A stretch of 64,000 nucleotides of DNA from Eunapius fragilis (taxonomy: Eukaryota; Porifera; Demospongiae; Spongillida; Spongillidae): the NCBI GenBank assembly GCA_963681505.1, contig OY811983.1, forward strand, positions 3,561,615 to 3,625,614. Direction: 5' to 3'. The notes under the pieces were generated by a model, which ran no database searches, had not been told where the DNA came from, and saw only the letters and a program-made list of their open reading frames with translations. Position numbers and translations under genes: made by a program. Below, piece after piece: positions 27,201 through 39,200 of the stretch; within the stretch, counting starts at the first letter, position 1, and each line of letters starts with the position of its first letter.

Positions 27201-30200
27201 CAAAACATTACTCCGCAACGTAACGCAATTTTCTACGTAGGTATTACGTTACGAAGGTAGAGTACTACCTAGCGTTAACTTTTTATTGACCGATACTGTA
27301 ATCATCCCACATTGCACGCAACACACTGTAGTTGGAAAGAATACTAGCTAATGATTCTGCACGAACTGTCCACCGGGTCGGACATAAAACACGAATACCA
27401 CAGGTACTAGATGACAATTCATTTTTCAGTGCATGGAATATTGCTTCTCTCCGTGGTGAATATTTAATCAACTTAGTGATTTCGTATGCAGTATCAAGAC
27501 ATGATTTCATAACTTTTGAACCTTTGATAGCATCCGAAACAGCGAGGTTCAATGCATGGCCATAGCAGGCAGCTACTCCATTTCGGATACCACTCATATT
27601 GCTTGCCCCGTCGTAACACTGCCCTCGTGCTATAGACAGTGATAAATTCAATCCAATCAAGGTGTCCTTTACGACAGAAACAATACTGTTCGAAGTAATG
27701 GACTCCGCTTTGTATAGACCAATAAATTCCTCATGTACTTCAAAGTTAGAACCATCCATCCATCGTAAATGAGAGTAACTTGCTCTTTGTTGGTTTTATC
27801 GGTCGTTTCATCCGCCATAATGGTGTAAAATGGGGACTTATGGAGGCAAAGGCCTATATCTTTAAGCATCTTCAATGCCATGATTTTAAGCATTTCATTC
27901 TGAGCCTCGTGGCATAATTACTTGTCTCTTCCTTTTATCATCCACTCTTGCAATTTTATATCACTTTCTCCATACAACTTCAGAGCTGCATGAAATTACT
28001 ATCATTCTCATCGGCATCACCCCTTATTGCACAACACTGCCTGGACAAAAAACGAAGGGCAGAAAAAACCTTCAACAAGCACTGGCGATTCTGAAGCTTT
28101 TCTTGAGCATGAAGAGTGGAGAGTTTCGCCGATGTCTTTTGTAGTGGACGGTAGAGTACACAGTTTCTCTACCAACTGTGCATGGCAATCGCTTGATTCG
28201 TGTTTGCGAAATGCATCAGTAGCTGCCTTCCAGTTATTGTACCCTCTAGTCAGAAAGGCTTCCTCGGCATTTTTTGAACTCATTTTGAAATCTCTGACAG
28301 CCGTAACGCAAGTATGACAGAATACCTTGTCATCCCACTCGCTGTAATGTAACGATTTCCACTTTGAAAACCAGATTGGCTGGAAGCTACAGTGCTGTTT
28401 TCCTATCTCCCTTCGCGGGAATTTAAAACCTGCGGGTTGATGGGGGGTGTCTGATACTATGAGTAATTTTGCTTCGAATGTAGCCATTGAAACGTACCAG
28501 CTGCTGCGCAATGAACGATAAATTTAAAATTTATTATGCAATATAACCTTAATATTAATAGTTATAAATGGTGTCGATAGCCAAATCTGGTAGGGCTAAG
28601 CCCACCCAGCCCACCTGGTTCCGCCGGCCCTGGAAAAAGGTACACAAAGTAGGGGTGTCAAGATAGAGTACCAGAAAACAAGGAAAATCCGAACACTAGA
28701 CAAGGTTTACAACAAATACAGTGTAGAATTGTATTCCTCATGCCTTTGTTATCGTACAATTCAACTTCACTGGGCTGTCATCATACAAAACCCAACTGAT
28801 TCTGACAAAATATAACGGACCGCTTGCACAAAAGATGTGTCAAACGTACCTTCCAAGACGTGGACCACCTCTGTACCATAATGGGACTAATCAGAAACAT
28901 CTGGCCAACATTAATTTTGTTTGAGCATCGCTCAGTGATATCCAGTGGCAAGCTCAATGTAATACATTTACAATGCAAGCTTTCTTGTGACTGCGCCTGA
29001 AATACCTGGCATCTGAACAGCTAAAGCCTTGAGCTCCCATGTTGCATCCTCCACTATGGCAGCTTGAGATCGAAAAAACTTTTGCACTGTCGTGCTGGCT
29101 TGCCATCGTGTAGAACTGCTGCCTTGGGGTTACCTCTCGGCGCTTTCTTTTGCTTCGGAGGTGCCAAAAGAGTCGATGATGCTTTCTCACATCTTCATGT
29201 TTTGATCACAATTGTCAACTTGATCTCCACTCCAACTTTCAGCCACGAAATACAATGACGTCAACTTTCATTATTATATGGCCGACTTTATCATCCAACT
29301 TCGAGGGCTTTCTATTAGCTGCCAAACCGTCAGTAAGTAAAAACACAACTGCAACTGCCTTGAATTCAACCAACATTTTACTATCTACTAGCCGATCCTG
29401 GAACTTCAGATCATGCACGTGATGAAACGGCATACTAAACACTTTCTCTCTATAATGTGTTGTTAATGTTTATTGTCCTGAGTGTCCACCCGGGGGTACA
29501 ATTGGACACCCGAGTGGACAGCAAAAAACGTTTTGTCGTTCGATCATGGAAGGGATATAGATATATTTACATTTAACGGTACTGGCTTATAGAACAAGTC
29601 TTTTAAGGATCGGGCCGAGATAAGTAAGGCTTTTGGTATTCATAATACGAGCCATGTTAGCAGACCTATCCATTACGCTCCGTGCAGTACATCGTATACA
29701 AGCTACGGCATAATGGATAGGTCCGCTAGCATGGCTCGTTTTACAGATATCAAAAGGATTTAAGCCTTACTTATCTCGGCCCAATCCTAAGAAGACTTGT
29801 TCTATAAGCCAGTACTGTTAAATTAAAATTCAATTAGGCCCCTTTCATGACCGAGCGGCAAAACTTTTATTGCTGTCCATCCAATTGTACCCACGGATTG
29901 ACACTCAGAACAATAGACATTAAAGGATGCCAATACTGAAACTGTTTCCCGCATTGGAGATTGGACACAGCAGTTTAAGATAAACAACCATGCCACACTT
30001 ACACATCAATTTTCAGCACAATCTAGCCATGTAACAGTGGAGAAATGTAATCCAATAAAAACTACTTATTTAGGGTAGTTACTGAAAATGAAATGCCATG
30101 CAGTCAGGAAGTCACATGATTAGTTGACGTTTTATGTTTAATACCAGATGATGCATACTATAATTAGATTTTGGATACCCCAAACCAGTTTTTATAAAAG

Positions 30201-33200
30201 TCTAGTCAAAATTTATGATCAACTAGCACTTTATGCACAGTAATCTTAGATAAATTGTACATATTCAGTTCTGCATCCCCAATTGATTAACACCATGTAA
30301 TTGAATTGCACTGTAAACTGTGTATACAAGAAGAGGTTATGTAATTAACTTTACATCTACAACCACAGGATGAATCTAGTTGCTGGTTCCCCTGGCCAAC
30401 CCTTGAATGTGCACTTACAGATACAAGTTTTCCATCTGTCCAGACATTTGGTTTATCACCATTAGCAATTCTTTGCACGGTCAGACATGTCACAGCTTGA
30501 ACAGCATAATTCACAATCTTATCAACCGTGGTGTTAGCAGTAAATTCTGTTAAGTCACGTCGCACCACATCCAAATATGTAAATAAACATTTCTTGCGCA
30601 TTGATTCACTGTCAGGAAGGTCTGAATTGCCACCAGTTAAAAAATCTGTAACTCGTCCTATCAATGTTCTTGACTTAAACTCTGGGTACACCATCGTGTC
30701 AAACTGGTAGTACAATCCTACAAAAGCATTTAACCACATTAACAAAATAATAGATAATTACTTCATGCATAGCTACTATAAAGAAGTGTGCATATACATG
30801 TATGCACAGTACCATCCAGCACTAGGTTTTAAAAGCCTTGTAACATGTGGATCTGTTTTATATGCAATTTGCAAGTGGCTGTACATTTTGCAAGTGATCC
30901 CTGCATAAATGATACCTTTACATGTGTCTACTCAAATTATGATCACACACAATGTCAGCAAAAAATGTAGAAGGTAACATTTATGGACTGTAGACATTTA
31001 TAAAGATTCACTGCTTATTTTAGTGTGTACAATAATTCGATAACGCAGCCAAAAAGGCAATTGACCGCTTTCACCATGCAACTACAACTACGTAATGAAA
31101 ATCGTAAAGTTAATTCTTACCACTGTATTTAAATGAGTTATAGTGACATAATTATAGCATTTAAATAAATTGGGCATTGTCCAGCAAAACAACGCTTGAC
31201 TCACAAATATGTAGTGCACTAAAGTCAATTACCTAATGAGAAATGGTGTGGGAACAATATTAAAGGGTATAAAATTTTAATTGAAAGCGATGTATGGTTT
31301 TTATGTACCATCCAAATTACATAACTGGTTAACGTTATAAAACATGGCTGCAATATTTTATAGAACACCAAAAACGATTTGAATATAAAAGAAATGGTAT
31401 GGGTACTTAACTGACAGCAATACACAATGTACTTTGTACATACCTCCAGGCTGACATGACTTGATAGGGATAATCAAACATCGATTGACAATGTCCCCCT
31501 TGCCTGGAGCCCAGTGCAAAAATTCAAAACATGATTTGATGTTCGCTGACTGGTAGTTCAATACAGCATATTTGTATTGAATAGAGTAGGCGCCACTCAA
31601 TAAAGTTGCTTTAATACGAATTGTTGTTGTCATCATCCAAAAACCATTGCCAATATCCCTGATAAAGAATAGTTACATGTATATCTTCAACTCAAAAACA
31701 ATTGTCAACATACTCTGCACTAAAGTTGCCAGTAGGTACTTTCCAGAATCCTAGCTTTTGATGCCCAAAATACATGACCAGCTTTGTCTGTTCATTGAAT
31801 ACCCATACAGCATAAGGAAGCAGTACACAGAATCTAACTGCGATGGAATCTTCAGGTGCACATTCTAAACCAGAAATGTCATATTTGCCTGCTGTTTTAT
31901 TACTGTGAATGAAATTGCAACATACCAATTGAAATACAAGCTTTAAAAACAGCAGACATCGTACCAAACCAACCACTGAAAAATATGTTAATTCTTCTGC
32001 TTATTGTACTGCTAAAACATATTAGCACTAATAGTTGGCAGAACATTTAACCAACTGCATCACCTTCAATTAAATATATAATTTTCTCCACTAACAGGTT
32101 TTCAGCATCCTATCGAGCTGCATACATGTAGCCACACTCTCACAAACAATGCGAAAGTGTGGTTACATAAGACTTCTGTGGATGACAAAGCCATGGGAGG
32201 GTAAGGCTGCCACTATCACAGAGCCTATGGCTCAAGTCTATGATCATTTCTAATGGTTAGGCTTCAAATATGTTATTTATGTCATTTTTGTCAATCATAA
32301 ATTTATTGCTTTAGTGGAATCATCCAATTGCAAATTGCTAGGTAGTTAAAATCTATTTTTTGGCCCTGCCAAAAATTAATTATGTCTCAGCAGTATGAAA
32401 TACAATAAAGGTTGCTTACACCATAAATACAAGTATTGTTCATTCAATGAATTATATCTATAACGTAAAGAATTACTACCCATGATTTTTGATCAATTGC
32501 TTACACAAAAGATTGGTAATAAAGAGTCACATAACCTCCACTCAGAAGGTTGCACATACCTTTATGAACTTTTCAGCACGATTTTAACTTCCCATGACGT
32601 AAATAATGTGTCAAGTTCCCATAGCAAACAGCCATTACAATAGACTTGAGGTTGTTTAATATTAGATTTTCACTCTAACTATGCATTCAATTATCTTTTA
32701 AAGGTTGGACAAGGAGAGCATCGATAATAATTTATTACATGGGATTGTGGCAGTGAAAAGGGATCTACCACCTATTTAAAAATTTGTTACAAAAATCAGT
32801 GTTTCCACCAGCGCCATGCTATAGCGTGGCGCATTCCAGGTGATAAATGTGTGGGCTATGAATTTAACTAGCACTTGGTTGCTTTGTCATCTGTGGTTTC
32901 TTTAAATTTTAATTTATATACCTTACATAATTAAATGTTTCTAATTATATCCCGACAAAACCCCCCTCAGCGCGTTTTTAGTACTATATAAGCAGGCAAC
33001 ATAGCATAATAGCTCAGGCGTTATAGCAATGGCAACGAGGTCAAGCGAAGTAGAGATTTCAACTGTACGTAAAAAATGCAAAGGAGGTCATAAAATAGGG
33101 TACTGTTCATCGTGGAAAGAAGACTATCCTTATCTACAAGATCTGGCATTTAACAATACTCTCAAAGATCTCTTCCCTCAACTATCAAGGCTTGCATCAA

Positions 33201-36200
33201 TTGCACTAATCATTCCAGTTAGCAAAGCTGAGTGTGAAAGATGCTTTTCATCTATGAACCCGAATAAAAACTGATCTTAGAAATAGATTAAACACCTCTA
33301 CTCTATGCCAAATAATGAGAATTGTTTAGAAGGTGGAGAACTAGCGAACTTTGATTTTGTAAAAACTGCTGAGATTTGGAGTGAGATGTGCCATCATAGA
33401 ATTAGTATTTAGCTTGTACATGTACTTGCTTTTACATGCATATCACAAGTGTAATCTTTTTTGCCCATAAACCAATCTTTATCACCTATCTACCCAGTTT
33501 ACTTAACACCTAGTAATCACCTTGATTCATAAGCGTGGCACTATTGAAGCGCCACGGTCTTAGGGAAACACTGAAAATGCACCACATTTGAATCACTATA
33601 CTTCCAAACAGTTATCATTGTCGACTTCCTATTTTCAACACTTCAAACTACACCATTTCTCTATGGCAAAATTGATTTTAGGGTCTTGATTAGCCTCATG
33701 CCAGCTCCTTGCAACGTCCAATACCCCTTACGGATCAAACCCGGCATATCTTCCTGCAGGGAAATTCAATTCACTTCTAATTTGGTTTATACTGAGAAGG
33801 ACCCAGTATCTAGTTTGTCTCGCTCATTAATTTTACTGGATCTATATCAATGTAGGATAGCAATTGCACCTCACCATTCCAATTTTGGCTCAAATATTTC
33901 ATATATGTTCATCCTCATATGCATATGAGCCCACATTTAATGGTTAACGGGATATGCTGCGATGAATAATTGATTAGTTTGCTCAGTATTACAATGCTAT
34001 AACTTTATCCACACTATGAGTATAGTTTCATCTCGGATACCAATTAGATGCCATGATACCTAGAATCAATTTGTGATGTGCATTTTAGTGGGAAACGAAA
34101 GAGTTAAATAGGACAAAGTGTATTTATCCTGTATGAAGATGGTTGATAGTCATCTTTTTACATAAAGTAAAAACTTATTAATAACCATAACCCCTGAGAT
34201 CTTATACTTGGCATTCATAGCTTCATATAAGGCAGAGGTGTTGCTATGTGGGTTACGTAATTGTGGAACCAGTTATCAAAACTAATTAAACGTGTAATTA
34301 AATTCATAGGTGGGCATTTGTGCACCATGGCACTACTTTGCACTGGAGTCGTTACACTGGTGTGCTAATTGTCTCCCACTCAATTTTTGTTTTTTAGTAA
34401 AACACAAATAATACTCTGTCCATTTGTAGTGCAATCAAATAATCCCAATCTTTAAGTACCATCACTCGCTGTATAATTCTGCATCCGCCTCTATAGTGTT
34501 GTGTTAGCATTCAATAATTGGAACGTGTACTGTTGCAATCCTCTTAGCGATCACAAGCAACGAAATCATGCCCGATTGCATTTGGTCCTCGTAGTATTGA
34601 TTTCAGACCACCCATCTCTTTCGATGCAAAGAAAAGATTGAGCATGCTGTAATTGCTTGAATGCCATAACGGAAGCTACCGCTGGAAACAGCTACATGTT
34701 CACAAGAGCAAAAGCAAGCATATGTTAGCACCCAACCAGGTCCTTCTCAGTCAGCAAATGAGGCAATTCAAACCTACACCTATTGATACCACCAACCTTC
34801 TTGTAAAGAGAATGTTTTTATTACTTGTACTACATATGAGTCCATTTTGTGATATGCACTACTTGTAAATCTGTTCTGTAAGATAAGGAAGGGCCAGTTG
34901 TGGCATTAACAAGGCTACAGCTCTCCCCTAGCTGATACACCATGCACTTTTTATCTCATGGCTCTGATGTACTGTTATAGCATTTGTGAATCTATAAATG
35001 GCCGCGTAATGAGCTGCCCTAAAGTGTTTCCCCGAACTGACAGGCACACGATTTCTACATGATGTGGTGTGTGCGTAGTGTATCGGTACTGGTAGTACAT
35101 ACTGTGTTGCATATGGTGATGGTAGTCTTAGCTGAAACCATGCATTTCGATCGCTTAACGAATCTTGTTCACTATAAAAGCGGAAACAGAACCACACTGA
35201 TGTTTATAAGAAGCGAAAAGTCCATAATTGCGGGCATGGCACAGTTTTATTCTAACAAATTGGATAAAATGCCCAATTTTAAATTTATTCCATCCATAGT
35301 TCAGTGGCGCGCAAAAATAATTTGCCTGCTTTCCAAAGCTTCCTTTTATTGGAGCACACCTACATTGAGTTGTTCAGTAACCTTGTTGGTGTTTCAGCTA
35401 ACAAAAAGCGTTGCTCTTTGCTGGTCATACATTTTCTATCCAATTTTATAACTTCTGGGGCTATAAAGGACAAGGCTAATGTACAGTCCACATGTACATA
35501 CCTGGTCTTTTCTTGAAAGGAATTACCACCAGAATATAAGTCAGCAGGTTCCACTGGTTTCTTGTAGAGCTATAAACGTGTAAATAGTGCTGATATTAAA
35601 TGTGCTGCAGAACTTGATATTATGATACATCGTAACAAAATGATATCATGTTTATATACATAAAATTCATCTCTTACTCGTGTGATAATCACTATAAACA
35701 CTTAGACCTACAGACCATATACCAGAGGTAATAAATTGACGATGACCAATAACAATAAACTATAGGTTTTGGCTGATCTGATTCCCCCACCCCCTTGTAT
35801 GTAGGAAGGATGATGATGTCCCCGCCCCTTGTGTAAGGGGGGGGGAGGGTGTGTGCGGCGTGTAGACACGCCCTATCCCAGACCTGTCACATCACCCAAT
35901 CGTGATGGAGACAATTGCTAATTTTTTATATTTTAAGCTAATAAACGAGAGGTGCAGCGGGTGGGTCAATTCGTAACTTCACACAAGGCAATGGTAATGC
36001 AACTCAATGAATCCAATTATATTTTCAGTAAAATATTAATTTACTGATATTTTACTAAAATTCATAATGTTGCTGCAACATGTTGCCTAGTGCATGGTCG
36101 GCTTTAGAAATTTAAGTTGATAAACTTTTCAAATTAGTTAATTAAATTCAAGCCAATGAAATCAAGGCATTGTGAACCAAAATGTGATCCAGAACATGCA

Positions 36201-39200
36201 CACCATCAACATCAGCTTTCTCGAAACTCTAAATGATATTTTTAAACATCAAAGCTTTTATTTCCCATCATGGGTCAGAGCGATCAGGCGTTCCTCACAA
36301 ATCAAGTCAATAAACAGGCATAGAATGAACAAAGTAGCTAACCTTAGTAGTTTTAAAACGTGCTAACCTGGCTCCTTTGGTATTATATAAATGTACACTT
36401 AATAAATGTGCACGCACCCCAAAGAACACAAAAGCACGCACGCGGAACACTCACATATCTAACAAGCACAAAATAGACAAGGGGCATTGCACAAAAACAA
36501 AAATAGAGCACAAAGGCTCAAAAACACTGAATGTTTTATTGTCCATCCTATTTCCAATAGGTCCCCAGCCTAATATCTGTGGCTATTTACTTGCGCTATT
36601 AATGATTTTACGCCAAGAATACAGTTTGTTCTTTTGCGTTTTGTTGCTTACGTTTTTGATTTGGCGAGTATTGTACTAAGGCCTGATGAAGGTATTTATT
36701 TATACACAAAACAATTTTATAGCCCACTAGCTTCAGTATAGTTCCAGAAGTTAAAATTTATATCTATCCATTCCTTTATAGTTTACTCACTACTGTCTGA
36801 TAAATTCTATACCCCTTCAACTCAGATATTGAACTTATGTTTCAATGGTCCATAATATCTTATGGAAGTTGTTTAGTTCATTACTTTGCACACTTATAGT
36901 CCACAATACTTATTCCGATTATTGGCTACAAGGTGTGAATAATTTAACCACAAACGTAAAAAAAAAATTCAATGCCTCTTTGCAGTCATTATAGTTGCAC
37001 TGACGATTTTAAATACACATATACAACCTTGTAAGGGTCATATTACAATGCCATGACCTTGACTAGTGCATGCTCAGTGATTTAAAAAAAATCCAAATAT
37101 CTAGCATTATTATCACTCATTTAGAAATGAACACTTCTAAAAATTTTATTCCTTGAAAATAGGAACGAGCAGGTTGTATTCTACTGTTTTATCGAGCTTC
37201 TACAACGGGACGAAATTGGATCCCGTTCAAATACCATATTGAAAAGAGTGAGTCTCCTTGGATATTTGTTCTGTATGAACCATGGAATGTGCTTATCAAC
37301 ATCAACACTTTGGTGTGCTTATAACAACTGTTGTCGAAACCACCATGTGATTACATACAAATTTCTATTTTTGAATGAGTCATTATAACAGCTTATTGAC
37401 CAATCCAACATCATCTTAGTGTGACTTAACAATTTAATCAAGCCAGTGGTCTTTAGTCTTTTTCTGCAGACAGCACCTTAAGTATTCATCCCACTTGCAC
37501 AATCATACCCTGCATTTATACAAACTATCATAGAGCAAGTTACAATATATAATAAATTTTGTTTCTTCACTGTTACTTGAATATTCTTTTACTAAAACAA
37601 AACACACTGAAATGGGCTTGAAGCAATGCAATTTCTGTGCCCCAGGAATCTGTTTTGACAACAAAAATCTTGCTTCCAATATTCTGCCTCCTCTTGATGA
37701 TCTTTATTAGTAACATACCCAAAAGACATGCCTTCAATTTCTTTTATTGCAAATTCCTACAGCTGCTTTGAATTCAATATATGATTTTCAATGGCACGTT
37801 GTATCTTGGCTTTAGTGGCAAGTAATTTCAGTGTACCTGCACAACCATCTGCTGCACATGGAAATCTTCCATGTGATGGCATAAATTGATGAAGTTCTTC
37901 CTTGTTTTTATACTAGGATGCACATCCATCCGATGTATCGGAAGTTTCGTTAGAAACTTCCATATAGGATTTGACCACGACTATGAATGTCATTAAAAAA
38001 CGCGACCCGTCTGTAACAACACTCCCGACGATCGGATCGTGTAGCTTGTTTTAGCAATCGATCTAGAAGTCAAAAATGAGTAGTTTCGTTTTTGTTTCAT
38101 GTCGCTGAACCGCGTGGTTGTTGAGAACAAGAGTGTACTGCCCGTCCTCGTACCCAGTCTCGGAACAAGGGGCGGGTCGTCTTCTTATTCTTCTTCTCCT
38201 CCTTCTTCTTGGCAACGCATAACTCAGGACAGGAACATTTCTAAGCGATGAAAATTTCACCAATAGCTTCAGAATCGGCTGGAGGACTCGCTTTTATATT
38301 ATATATGAAAAAAAATTAAGAAAACAAGTAAATAAAAACATTCTCTACGAGAAAGTTGGTGGGATATAGGATTTGATTATGACATTGGTGGTGTAAAAAG
38401 CAAGGAAACAAGGTCTTATCAGAAGGGAAAATGTCATAGTCCTATATTTAGCACACAAACAACACATGCCCTAGAAATGTGCTAAATATAGGACTATGAC
38501 ATTTTCCCTTCTGATAAGACCTTGTTTCCTTGCTTTTTACACCACCAATGTCATAATCAAATCCTATATCCCACCAACTTTCTCGTAGAGAATGTTTTTA
38601 TTTACTTGTACACTATTTTACTAGGCTTCTTTTCAAAGGTGTCAGTTAAGAACTGTATAAGATTTTTCTGAAACAAGTGCACAGCTATTGTATCGTGTTT
38701 TGTACACTCGAATATCATGATACAGCACTTAATAATAGGCAAGAAAAGCTGCTTATTCCAATCAAAGGATTGGGTAGCATCCTGACAACACAACTATAAT
38801 TTTCAGAGAAGTCTGCTACATGTATGACTAAAAATTCATTAGGCCCTAGTGCATGCCTTGCATCAGTCACAAAATTAGATTGTTGCTTGCTATTAGATCA
38901 TGGCATTTAAGCATCTTAAGTGATTTCATGAAAGATTGCAGAAATTCATCCATATGATACATGTAGTTTCCATTGTTCAATATCAGTGGATGTTGTCCAC
39001 TGTTTGTACTCCACTGTATCAACCATATTGGTATCCATGATACCCTGTAGTTTAAGTTTTAATGATTCTATTCCAAGACACTGCTTACATTTACCAAATA
39101 GCATTGAATTCTTGGTGGGTTGCATATGATGGCAGCTAAACAATGTCAATAATGTGAGATGGCTCCTTCAGAGAGTGTAGCTATTTTGCTGCCATAAAAC

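Larger units (their letters stand above)
20706..27298 (+). mobile_element. Tc1/mariner element of 6.6 kb with internal cargo
   Basis: Inverted ends of about 115 bp begin CAGTATCGGTCAATAAAAAG on each side and are flanked by TA (20704-20705 and 27299-27300), the Tc1/mariner target duplication. Between them lie, in order, a Tc1 transposase gene (20947-22116, plus), a 61-bp minisatellite (22.3-24.5 kb) and a BEN-domain gene (minus, 24.6-26.9 kb). Typical Tc1 elements are 1.2-1.7 kb, so about 4.8 kb is cargo. The element cleanly interrupts the hAT transposase frame. Confidence 0.85.
19635..28632 (-). mobile_element. hAT transposon (TTF-type zinc finger transposase) split by a Tc1/mariner insertion
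   Basis: The proposed ends are CAGGCCCAGCGGAA at 19635 and, inverted, CAGGGCCGGCGGAA at 28632. No convincing 8-bp target duplication was found. Minus-strand transposase fragments lie at 28017-28511, 27669-27893, 27283-27759, 20412-20703 and 19780-20256. Removing the Tc1 insert (20706-27298) leaves a hAT element of about 2.4 kb. It lies in RNF213 intron 10 in the same orientation as the gene. Confidence 0.75.
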
